This document shows, piece after piece, positions 33,218 to 41,405 of a stretch of 64,000 bases of DNA (its first letter is position 1; each line of letters begins with the position of its first letter). The translations under genes and the position numbers were made by a program. Under the pieces are notes generated by a model. It had not been told where the DNA came from. It did not search any database and worked only from the letters and a program-made list of their open reading frames with translations. Origin of the DNA: Endoryza foliicola (GTDB taxonomy: Bacteria; Bacteroidota; Bacteroidia; Chitinophagales; Chitinophagaceae); NCBI GenBank assembly GCA_965226965.1, contig OZ245715.1:682001-746000 (forward strand). The letters run 5' to 3'.

Positions 33218-33841
33218 ATGACAATTGCCATTATAGGTACCGGAAATGTGGGTGGTGCATTAGCCACTCAATGGGCTCGAAAAGGATACACCATTCTATT
33301 GGGTGTTCGTGACTTGGCCTCCTTTAAAGGACAACAACTCTTGAACAATCCCAATACTGCTGTTTTGCCAATCCAAGAGGCTGTTCAAAAAGCAGACATT
33401 GTGTTATTGGCCACGCCGGCCCCAATGGCGGTTGAAGTGGCTAGAAGTCTCGGAGATACCAGCGGCAAAATCATTATCGACTCCATGAACATCGTAATGA
33501 ACCGAGGTCCCCAGGGATATTCAAATACGGCTCAGGCAATTCTCGATAACACCGCCACCCGCGATGTGGTAAAATGCTTCAATACCACCGGGTTCAACAA
33601 CATGCAAAATCCGGTGTACGGAGATCAATCATTGGACCTCTTTGTTGCCGGAGATAGCAAGCCCGGAAAAGCTGCCGCCCAACAATTGGCACTCGATGCC
33701 GGCTTTGCTGCTTGTTATGATATTGGTGGCAACGACAAATTCGAATTAATGGAACAATTTGCCTTTTTTTGGATCAATTTGGCGATGTTTCAGGGGCAGG
33801 GGAGGGAAATTGGGATGAAATTGTTGAAGAGGCGGGGATAG
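33218..33841 (+). CDS. NADPH-dependent F420-reductase-like (NADP-binding) oxidoreductase
   Basis: 207 residues. A Rossmann start, IAIIGTGNVGGALATQWARKG (GxGxxG), is followed by the VLLATPA strand and IIIDSMNIV, as in the coenzyme-F420-dependent NADP reductase family and relatives annotated as NADP oxidoreductases. In non-methanogens these act with NADPH on unknown small substrates. Cytoplasmic. The 125 bases before it contain the HxlR remnant's upstream edge and a short unassigned open stretch. A bidirectional terminator lies about 180 bases downstream. Confidence 0.8.
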   Translation: MTIAIIGTGNVGGALATQWARKGYTILLGVRDLASFKGQQLLNNPNTAVLPIQEAVQKADIVLLATPAPMAVEVARSLGDTSGKIIIDSMNIVMNRGPQGYSNTAQAILDNTATRDVVKCFNTTGFNNMQNPVYGDQSLDLFVAGDSKPGKAAAQQLALDAGFAACYDIGGNDKFELMEQFAFFWINLAMFQGQGREIGMKLLKRRG

Positions 33842-33867
33842 GCTTTAGGCCTTAGGTGTTAGGCTTT

Positions 33868-34005
33868 TTTTGACCACAGATAACGCGGATTAGAACAGAT
33901 AGACACAGATTGGCGGTTCTGTGTTTGATTAGACTAATTGAATTTCAGCCTCCCATCTGTGTTAATTTGTATTTGTAATCTTTTGAATCTGTGGTCAAAA
34001 AAACT
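33868..34005. repeat. dispersed intergenic repeat beginning and ending with the TTTGACCACAGAT motif (copy 1)
   Basis: Opens with TTTTTTGACCACAGATAACG and closes with the inverse (ATCTGTGGTCAAAAAAA). Its inverted relative at 35727-35865 shares most of the internal sequence, so the two copies flank the propeller lipoprotein gene head to head. A third partial copy lies at about 38395-38480. Confidence 0.7.
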
Positions 34006-34022
34006 CGAAAACAATAAAAAAA

Positions 34023-34054
34023 GGGCCAATTTCACTCGAAATCGGCCCTTTTTT
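34023..34054. terminator. bidirectional intrinsic terminator
   Basis: GGGCCAATTTC (34023-34033), loop ACTC, GAAATCGGCCC (34038-34048), one mismatch in the stem, T run after and A run before. Ends the oxidoreductase (+) and the lipoprotein gene (-). A near-identical hairpin is used at 35892. Confidence 0.85.
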
Positions 34055-34078
34055 GACAAAATTCAGGTCTTTTTGCCC

Positions 34079-35584
34079 TTATTCTACAGAATACACTTTT
34101 ACTACTCCGTCGTTTTCACTGCTTACAATCAACAGACTTTTCTTGGTTGGACTATCGCAGGCCGGAACAAAAGTTACACCTTCAGGAGCATCGCCGGTTT
34201 TCAATATTTTGATCAATACAGGGCTTGTGGGCTGACTGATATCATAGATGGCAACCGCATCGGCACGTTCCATTCCAACAAAAGCAATCGGGCGCTTTCC
34301 AACCCAACCCAAGGTCATACCTTCCGGTTCTACTCCTTTGTCATCACTGCGAGCATCGTCGTAATAACCAAGGGCTGCGCAAGACTTATCCAACTCATTT
34401 TTGCTATCAAAAAGCAAGGCACCGGTATTTCCATTCCATACACTGAAAGAGCGAGCGCCGCCTGTATACAATTCTTCGAAGTTTTTGGCATCACCGTCGG
34501 TATTACCCAGCGTGGTGGTAATGTTAAGTCTGCCTAGTTTGGCATCAGTTCTCAAGGTTGCATCAGTGAAAACAGCCGGATTTAATACAATGTCTTTCAC
34601 ACGCTTGTTTTCTACAAAACCTGCATATTCACGTGCATCGCCTTCGTTGGCAGTAAATACATAAGGCTTACCCCATAATTCAAAAACGCCGATTCCATCA
34701 GGAAGGTAGCTAGCTTTTACAGGCCAAGCATTGAAATTGATTCCTCCATCACGATCACTAGGATCGATCGCATTTTCAGCTAAATTGAAGGATTTGAAGC
34801 CTAAAGGGAAGATATTGGTGACTTTTCTGCTCTTAATGTCAATTTTTGCGATACCGTTGTTCTCTTGTAAAGTTACCCAAGCTGTTCTGGAATCCTGAGA
34901 AACGGCTACATACTCAGGTTCGATATCTTGCATAAAACTGGCATTTGGACCATAAATTCTCAGTCCTTTTGCCAATAATTCGTCTTTTTTGCCCGAAAAT
35001 GCCTCAAAACCGATGGTTTGTACTGCATAATTTCTTTTCACTTCAATGATGGAAACAGAACCAACCGGATCAATGGTATAAGAGTCATTTGGCTCACCTT
35101 CATTGGCAGTTAAGATGAACTCTCCGTCGGGAGAATAGGTAACCATGTCGGGTAGCGCTCCCACCGGAATTTCTTTAATCAGTTTATAGTCCTTCGTTCT
35201 AAATACAACTACTTTACCCGGATCGGTCTTTACAAAACCTTCTACCGCTGCAGCCAATTTGCCATCACTCACAGAAACACTGTTTACACCACCACCGTAA
35301 GGAGTAATGCTAATGTTCCCGATTAAAACAGGAAGAGCCGGGTTCGAAAGATCAAGAATGTCGATTCGGCTGGAGCCGCTGTTGGTAACCACAAAAAGGC
35401 GGTTTGTTTCGGGGTCGAAGGCGGTAATCTCGGCTGCTCCTAATTCTCCAACTTTAATAGAGCCGATTTCACTGAAAGTAGCAGCGTCTTCATTTGAAAA
35501 ATGAGGGTGGTCAATCGGATCACCTTTTTTACAAGCAGTAGCCAATAATGCTAAAGCAACTAAAGAGAGTACATATTTTTTCAT
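34079..35584 (-). CDS. choice-of-anchor I-type beta-propeller lipoprotein
   Basis: 501 residues from the ATG at 35584; an upstream TTG is rejected because the lipoprotein signal (MKKYVLSLVALALLATACKK) starts at that ATG. The cysteine after LLATA is the lipobox. The mature chain repeats WD40/YVTN-like blades (PDMVTYSPDGEFILTANEGEPND; PEYVAVSQDSRTAWVTLQEN), and GVEPEGMTLGWVGKRPIAFVGMER plus the end ALYDISQPTSP-like segment match the choice-of-anchor I family, some members of which are annotated as alkaline-phosphatase-like or mesenchyme-specific glycoprotein homologues. It sits in the outer or inner membrane leaflet, periplasm-facing. Function unknown. Confidence 0.85.
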   Translation of the reverse strand: MKKYVLSLVALALLATACKKGDPIDHPHFSNEDAATFSEIGSIKVGELGAAEITAFDPETNRLFVVTNSGSSRIDILDLSNPALPVLIGNISITPYGGGVNSVSVSDGKLAAAVEGFVKTDPGKVVVFRTKDYKLIKEIPVGALPDMVTYSPDGEFILTANEGEPNDSYTIDPVGSVSIIEVKRNYAVQTIGFEAFSGKKDELLAKGLRIYGPNASFMQDIEPEYVAVSQDSRTAWVTLQENNGIAKIDIKSRKVTNIFPLGFKSFNLAENAIDPSDRDGGINFNAWPVKASYLPDGIGVFELWGKPYVFTANEGDAREYAGFVENKRVKDIVLNPAVFTDATLRTDAKLGRLNITTTLGNTDGDAKNFEELYTGGARSFSVWNGNTGALLFDSKNELDKSCAALGYYDDARSDDKGVEPEGMTLGWVGKRPIAFVGMERADAVAIYDISQPTSPVLIKILKTGDAPEGVTFVPACDSPTKKSLLIVSSENDGVVKVYSVE

Positions 35585-35726
35585 TTGCAGAGTTTTGAAC
35601 TGCAAAACTTGTTCACGTGTGTTAAGCGCTCGTTAATGAACGGTTAATTGAAGATTAAGGATGATGAAGAGGTGGTTAGGTATTAGGCGTTACGCCTTAG
35701 GCTTTGGGCTTTAGGTGTTAGGCTTT

Positions 35727-35865
35727 TTTTGACCACAGATTTGCAGGATTATAAATGCAAATTAACACAGATTAAAGGCTGAAATTCAATTAGTCTAATC
35801 AAACACACAACCGCTAATCTGTGTCTATCTGTCCTAATCCGCGTTATCTGTGGTCAAAAAACCTC
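35727..35865. repeat. dispersed intergenic repeat, inverted copy 2
   Basis: Inverse relative of 33868-34005 (TTTTTTGACCACAGATTTGC at its start, CGCGTTATCTGTGGTCAAAA at its end). Fills most of the 356-bp gap between the lipoprotein and peptidase genes. Motifs like TTAGGCTTTAGGTGTTAGG next to it (about 35695-35722) are also seen at 33842-33866 and inverted at 38484-38510. Confidence 0.7.
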
Positions 35866-35891
35866 AAAAACAAGATAAATCAATCAAAAAA

Positions 35892-35921
35892 GGGCCAATT
35901 TCACTCGAAATCGACCCTTTT
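35892..35921 (-). terminator. intrinsic terminator of the M20-peptidase gene
   Basis: GGGCCAATTTC (35892-35902), loop ACTC, GAAATCGACCC (35907-35917); A run on the left reads as the T run on the minus strand. Confidence 0.8.
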
Positions 35922-35940
35922 CTACAAAATGCAACTAATA

Positions 35941-37236
35941 CTAATTTGCTATCAATCTACTTATCAAAACAGCCGCTCTTTTAATCAGAAATGGATATTC
36001 ATTCAATTTAATGGTTTCACCGGGCGCGTGTGCTCCTCTACCGGAAGCACCCAATCCATCCAAACAATTCAGGTACTCTGCAACATAGGAGATATCTCCT
36101 GCTCCTCTCAAACCGGGATTGCCGGGAGATACTGGTCCCAACCCCATTGCCTGACTTACCTCACTCAGCTTTTCAGCAAGCAATAAGTTGCCTTGAGTCG
36201 GGGGCATGGCCGGAATTCCATCGGAAAATCTGATATAAGCTTTTGTGCCGGGTAGGTTATTGGCAACAATGGCTCGCATGCTATCGCGAGCCGCATTTTT
36301 CTGTTGTTCCGATATAAACCGAAGATCTCCAATTACCACCGTTTTGGGCGAAATGATGTTGGTTTTGCCCGAAACAAGCCCATTTTGCTTCGATTCATTG
36401 TAATTTACCTCCGATCCGCCAATAATGAGTCCCGGATTAAATGTCAAGTATTGGATACCCGAAAGGCGTTCTCTGAAGCTATTGATAATTCTGCTTGCTT
36501 CATAAATAGAACCATATCCACCCGAACCAAAGACTCCGGATGAATGACTCTGGGTCGCTTCTACTTCCAATTGCCAGCCACTCGCTCCGCGGCGTGCTGT
36601 AGTTATAATATTAAAGGAGGTGGCCGTTTCGAATGCCAGAGCAATATCGTGTTGCTTGGCACGCTCAATAAAGTCTTTTCTGCTTACATCGTGTGGATCA
36701 CCGGCATTTTCTTCGTCACCGGTCATGTACACAGTAATATTCGCATCTTTCAAGAGTCCCTATTGTTCGAGCGCTTTCAAAGCAGCAATGATCACCACAT
36801 CTCCTCCCTTCATATCATTGACACCTTGACCCGTTGCCGTACTATCGTTTAATTTGGTAAAAGGAGTAAAAGGCATGTCCGGTTCAAACACGGTATCCAA
36901 ATGTCCTATTAAGAAAATTTTCTTTCCTTTACCACCTTTACGATACGCAACCAAATGACCCGCTCTTTTCAAAGAATCGGGTAAATTGACCCATTCTACC
37001 GTAAAACCGAGCTTTTTTAGCTCTTTTGCATACATTTCTCCTACTTTTTTGACACCTGCTATATTGAAAGTACCGCTATTGATATTCACCGATTCCTCCA
37101 ATAATTTCCAAGTTTCGGGCATAGAAGCCTCCACTTTTGCCAATAGAGCCGATTCTGTAGCGGAAAGATTGACTTGCGCCTTTGAAAAGGAAAAAGCTCC
37201 AACAAAAGCAGCTAACAATAATGTCTTTTTGAGCAT
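35941..37236 (-). pseudogene. M20-family peptidase (glutamate carboxypeptidase-like) interrupted by an in-frame amber codon
   Basis: About 431 codons in a single frame, broken only by TAG at 36762-36760. Before it: a signal peptide (about 1-20), IFLIGHLDTVFE (metal His and the catalytic-Asp motif), GQGVNDMKGGDVVII with the bridging Asp, ending ALKALEQ. After it: GLLKDANITVYMTGDEENAG with the catalytic Glu pair, the dimerisation domain, and GAGDISYVAEYLN and GAHAPGE with the last metal His. All catalytic motifs are intact on both sides. The stop may be a recent point mutation, a sequencing error or a read-through site. The encoded enzyme would be periplasmic and cut peptides or acyl-amino acids. 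Confidence 0.9.
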
Positions 37237-37338
37237 ATGCAGGTATTTGAAAAAGTATGTTTTCGGGCAAATTCGGCCAAAATATGAGTGATTTTAGTCG
37301 GAAATAGAGCAAAATTGGTAAAAACACTCAAAAATCCA

Positions 37339-38178
37339 CTAATCTTTATCTAGCAGTTTTATGCCGGTTTGCGTGAACTCAATTTTTCGTTCTTTATAAA
37401 GCTTTCCAAGAGTCATTTTGAAGGTTTTCTTACTCATTCCAAAAAACTCATACACTTCTTCCGGGTCCGATTTGTCATGAAAGGGTAGGTATCCGTTGTG
37501 TTCTCTTAATAAATCAAGGATCTTGGTTTCTTCGTTTACTACTTTCTTGTATCCGGTTTGACCTATTGAAACGTCGATTTTGTTATCGGGGCGAATGGTT
37601 TTAATGGTCCCTTTTAATGTATCGCCCAAGGCCAATTTTTGGAAAACCTCATTGAAGTAGACCAAACCAATGTGTTGATTGTTGATGATTACTTCATAAC
37701 CAAGATTGGTAGTTCGATACACCAATAGGTCTACGATTTCCTTTTCCTTTACAGTAAGCGTTTCATTGGAAAGAAAGGGCTCAATTTTTTCTGAAGCCAC
37801 TACTCGACCGGTCTGCTCGTCGGTATAGATTTTTACGATATAATAGCCACCTACGCGCATTCCCGTGCGTTGTTTGCTACGCGGAACAAAGAGATCTTTC
37901 ATCAATCCCCAATCCAAAAATGCCCCTTGGTTAGTAGTAGAAACTACTTTCAAATTGGCGATATCGCCTAATACGGCTTTGGGCTTAGTGGTTGTTGCAA
38001 TCAAACGATCCTCGGAATCATGGTACACAAAAACCTCGAGCACATCACCTACTTTGGCGTCTTTGGGAATGAATTTTCCGGGAAGTAAGAGGCCTTTATC
38101 GCCATCATCTAAAAATGCGCCGGAGGCATTGATGCGTTGGATAGCGAGCTGATGGTATTGTCCGGCAGTTAATTTCAT
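37339..38178 (-). CDS. S1-like RNA-binding protein, CvfB/YitL family
   Basis: 279 residues, the usual length for CvfB. Tandem S1-like beta-barrels: first ASGAFLDDGDKGLLLPGKFIP (about 19-39), second NQGAFLDWGLMKDLFVPRSKQ, a third around 165-215 (YEVIINNQHIGLVYFNEVF), then a C-terminal winged helix (YEFFGMSKKTFKMTLGKLYKERKIEFT). CvfB proteins bind RNA and influence virulence or stress genes in Gram-positives; the target is unknown here. Cytoplasmic, single gene with its own promoter box right before the start codon. Confidence 0.9.
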   Translation of the reverse strand: MKLTAGQYHQLAIQRINASGAFLDDGDKGLLLPGKFIPKDAKVGDVLEVFVYHDSEDRLIATTTKPKAVLGDIANLKVVSTTNQGAFLDWGLMKDLFVPRSKQRTGMRVGGYYIVKIYTDEQTGRVVASEKIEPFLSNETLTVKEKEIVDLLVYRTTNLGYEVIINNQHIGLVYFNEVFQKLALGDTLKGTIKTIRPDNKIDVSIGQTGYKKVVNEETKILDLLREHNGYLPFHDKSDPEEVYEFFGMSKKTFKMTLGKLYKERKIEFTQTGIKLLDKD

Positions 38179-38182
38179 GGAT

Positions 38183-38190
38183 CAAAGATA
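38183..38190 (-). promoter_or_regulatory. -7 box directly upstream of the CvfB-like gene
   Basis: On the minus strand TATCTTTG (38190 to 38183) ends four bases before the ATG at 38178, predicting a leaderless transcript. Confidence 0.5.
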
Positions 38191-38199
38191 GGGAAACGG

Positions 38200-38640
38200 G
38201 AGATGAGGAAGCGAGGAGGCGAGGAACGAGGAGGAGGATGATTTGAGAGTGTGATTATTTGATAATGTGGGAATGAAATACAAATAAGGAAGAGGGACGC
38301 TGCGAAACCGCTGCGCTCGCTGCGCCGTTGCGGTGCAAAAATGAAAAGCCGGAAAACAAGAGTTGCGGCAACTATCCTGTCAATCCTTTAATCCTGTAAA
38401 TCCTGATCGCAGTCAGGTTGATTGAATATCAGGGGCTAATCTGTGGGAATCTGTATTAATTTGTGGAATCTGTGGTCAAAAAAAAGCCTAAAACCTAAAG
38501 CCCAAAACCTACCACACAGAACTCAATAACTCAAAACTTGAACTACATGGTGTCTTTGGTGAAATGAAAATTTAAACTTCAGTCTTCTCTCCCCTTCCTC
38601 GTCTCCTCGTTCCTCTCATCCTCGTTTCCTGTTTACCACT
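38200..38640. repeat. repeat-rich gene-free region between cvfB-like and pcrA/uvrD-like genes
   Basis: No gene is supported in 38179-38703. GAGGAAGCGAGGAGGCGAGG-like purine repeats at about 38198-38240 have inverted relatives at about 38590-38632 (CCTCGTCTCCTCGTTCCTC). A partial copy of the CTGTGGTCAAAAAA repeat lies at about 38395-38480, next to AAAGCCTAAAACCTAAAGCC-type motifs (38484-38510). Confidence 0.65.
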
Positions 38641-38703
38641 TTTTCCCAAAAACATCCCACTCTAAAATGCTGTTGGCAGCGGCAAACGATGTAATTTGCA
38701 ACC

Positions 38704-41076
38704 ATGCAATCGTATTTGAATGATTTGAATGAGCGCCAACGAGAAGCCGTGACCCATATAAACGGTCCAATCATGATCGTAGCAGGTGCAGGAAGTGGAA
38801 AGACCAAAGTATTGACCACCCGAATCGCCCATCTGATGGCGAACGGAGTAGATGCCTTCAATATTCTCGCCCTAACATTTACAAACAAAGCCGCCAAAGA
38901 AATGAAGGAGCGCGTGGAGCGTATCCTCGGCAATGGCGAAGCTAGAAATCTATACATCGGAACCTTTCACAGCGTGTTCGCACGAATTCTACGTTCCGAA
39001 GCCGACAAGATTGGATATCCCAATCATTTCACGATTTATGATACCGACGATGCGAAAAGCGTAGTGAAAACAGTGGTGAATGAAATGAATTTAGACGACA
39101 AACACTACAAACCCGCAACCGTTTACAACCGCATTTCTTCAGCGAAGAACGCTTTGGTAAGTGCTGCACAATATGCCGCAGATTATCATATCCAGCAGGA
39201 AGACATGCGCGCCAATCGTCCTGCTATTGCCCAGATTTATGACGCATATGTAAAGCGCTGTTTCAAAAACGGTGCGATGGACTTTGATGATTTGTTGTTG
39301 AAGTTTTATGAATTACTGAAGACGAGTCCGGAAGCCTTGTCCAAATACCAACGCAAGTTCAAATACATTTTGATCGACGAGTATCAAGATACCAACCCGG
39401 CACAATACGAGATCATCAAACTTCTCGGTGCCATGCACGAGAATGTATGTGTAGTGGGTGATGATGCGCAGAGTATCTACAGTTTCCGCGGTGCTACCAT
39501 TGAAAACATCTTGCAGTTCCAACAAGACTATGACAATGTAAAAGTGGTGAAGCTGGAACAGAATTACAGAAGTACCAAAACGATCATTAATGTAGCGAAC
39601 GAAGTGATTCGCAACAATAAGGGACAGATTCCTAAAGACCTTTGGACCGACAATGCGGATGGTGAAAAAATTCGATTGGTAAGAACCAATTCAGATAACG
39701 ATGAGGGTAAGTTTGTAGCCGATACCATTCAAGAACAAAAGTTGCGCAATCATTTCATGAACCGCGACTTTGCCATTCTCTATCGCACAAACGCTCAGAG
39801 CCGTGCTTTTGAAGAAGCTTTGAGAAGGATGGCCATTCCGTATACGATTTATGGCGGTATCAGCTTCTATCAAAGAAAGGAGATCAAGGATATGATCGCT
39901 TACCTGCGATTGGTGGTAAACCCCAATGATGAGGAAGCGCTGAAGCGGATTGTAAATTATCCGGCTCGTGGTATTGGTAAAACATCGGTAGACAGAGCGG
40001 TATTGAATGCCAACGACCGAAACATCAGCATGTGGCAAGTATTGGAAAACGCTGCGATGTTTGGCTACAAAGCAGGTACGCTTGAGTCCATAGATAATTT
40101 TGTTACCATGATCAAGAGCTTTCAAAGCATGCTGACCAAGGCCAATGCTTATGAAGTAGCTTTTCATGTTGGTAAACAAACGGGCATTGTAAAAGAGATG
40201 TTCAACGATAAAAGTGCAGAAGGTGTTCAACGTTATGAGAACATCCAGGAATTGTTGAACAGTATCAAAGAATGGACGGAGAGTCCCGATAATGAAGACG
40301 GTGAATTGGTTGATAAAAGTTTGGGAGGTTATTTACAACAAGTAACCCTGCTTACCGATGCAGATGATAAAGATCCTGATTCAGACACGGTGAAACTCAT
40401 GACCATTCACGCCGCAAAAGGACTTGAGTTCAGTTGTGTGTTTGCCGGTGGCTTGGAAGAAACACTGTTTCCGAGTGCGATGTCAATTAATACGCGCGAA
40501 GAATTGGAAGAAGAACGCCGCTTGTTCTATGTAGTGATCACGCGTGCAAAGAAAAAACTCTGGATCAGTTATGCGAATTCGCGCTATCGTTTTGGCAATT
40601 TGATTCAGAACGAACCAAGTCGTTTCATCGACGAACTTCCGGAAGATTATTTGGATCGTTCCTTTGCGGGAGGCGGCATCAAAAATCAAGGATTCATAAA
40701 CTTCAATCAATCCTCTGCTTTTGATAGAATGAATGGAGGCGGATGGGGAAGCGGTGGATCGAGAAGAGAAGCTTCGGATGCAGAAAGAAGATATGGTCCT
40801 CCTCCGGCTAAAAAACAGGCACCGGCTCAACCCAGTTATTTGCCCCCGAAACCCGCTGCACCGAAAGTGGTGGAACACACTCCTTCGGCCGATTTCGTAG
40901 CAAGTGATACCAGCAATTTGAAAGTTGGAGAGCGAGTAGAGCATCAAAAATTTGGTTTTGGTGAAGTAGTGAAAATGGAGGGAGCTGCTCACAATCCGAT
41001 CGCCACCGTAAAATTTGAGCACAATGGCGAGAAGAAGATCATGCTGAATTACGCAAAATTGAGAATCATAGAATAA
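38704..41076 (+). CDS. PcrA/UvrD-type superfamily 1 DNA helicase
   Basis: 790 residues. SF1A motifs in order: Q motif LNERQREAV, Walker A AGAGSGKTKVL (about 27-37), Ia ALTFTNKAAKEM, Walker B LIDEYQDTNPAQ, III GDDAQSIYSFRGA, IV LEQNYRST, V MTIHAAKGLEF and VI LFYVVITRAKKKL. The linker after motif VI is Gly/Ser/Pro-rich and ends in a Tudor-like domain (LKVGERVEHQKFGFGEVVKMEG) that in PcrA/UvrD binds RNA polymerase. It unwinds 3'-5' in repair and in removal of stalled complexes. Single gene with a strong terminator. Confidence 0.94.
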   Translation: MQSYLNDLNERQREAVTHINGPIMIVAGAGSGKTKVLTTRIAHLMANGVDAFNILALTFTNKAAKEMKERVERILGNGEARNLYIGTFHSVFARILRSEADKIGYPNHFTIYDTDDAKSVVKTVVNEMNLDDKHYKPATVYNRISSAKNALVSAAQYAADYHIQQEDMRANRPAIAQIYDAYVKRCFKNGAMDFDDLLLKFYELLKTSPEALSKYQRKFKYILIDEYQDTNPAQYEIIKLLGAMHENVCVVGDDAQSIYSFRGATIENILQFQQDYDNVKVVKLEQNYRSTKTIINVANEVIRNNKGQIPKDLWTDNADGEKIRLVRTNSDNDEGKFVADTIQEQKLRNHFMNRDFAILYRTNAQSRAFEEALRRMAIPYTIYGGISFYQRKEIKDMIAYLRLVVNPNDEEALKRIVNYPARGIGKTSVDRAVLNANDRNISMWQVLENAAMFGYKAGTLESIDNFVTMIKSFQSMLTKANAYEVAFHVGKQTGIVKEMFNDKSAEGVQRYENIQELLNSIKEWTESPDNEDGELVDKSLGGYLQQVTLLTDADDKDPDSDTVKLMTIHAAKGLEFSCVFAGGLEETLFPSAMSINTREELEEERRLFYVVITRAKKKLWISYANSRYRFGNLIQNEPSRFIDELPEDYLDRSFAGGGIKNQGFINFNQSSAFDRMNGGGWGSGGSRREASDAERRYGPPPAKKQAPAQPSYLPPKPAAPKVVEHTPSADFVASDTSNLKVGERVEHQKFGFGEVVKMEGAAHNPIATVKFEHNGEKKIMLNYAKLRIIE

Positions 41077-41095
41077 TCAAAAAATACGCAAAAAG

Positions 41096-41137
41096 GGGTC
41101 ATTTTTAGTCGTTTTCGGCTCAAAATGACCCTTTTTT
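41096..41137 (+). terminator. intrinsic terminator after the helicase gene
   Basis: GGGTCATTTT (41096-41105), 16-base loop, AAAATGACCC (41122-41131), then six T. The rest of the gap to 41405 holds nothing recognisable apart from generally A+T-rich DNA. Confidence 0.9.
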
Positions 41138-41405
41138 CTTTTAAAATCGTCGGTTTTCACCATTCTGCTATTTAGCATTTTCGACAAATCCTAAACCTTG
41201 TTTTAAGATAAAAAGCAGCTTAGTTTCAAACAAGTAAGAGCATCATATAGAAAAATTTTACAGTGTTTTCTTAGCAAAAAAAGGAAGCTAACTTTTTAAA
41301 AAACTGTATTACTCAACCGATTGTTCCTTTTTGCTTTAACGACCTCCACAAGTGCACTCTGAACGGGCTTTTCGTCGTAACTTCTCTGCCTGATTGCTTT
41401 ATACT

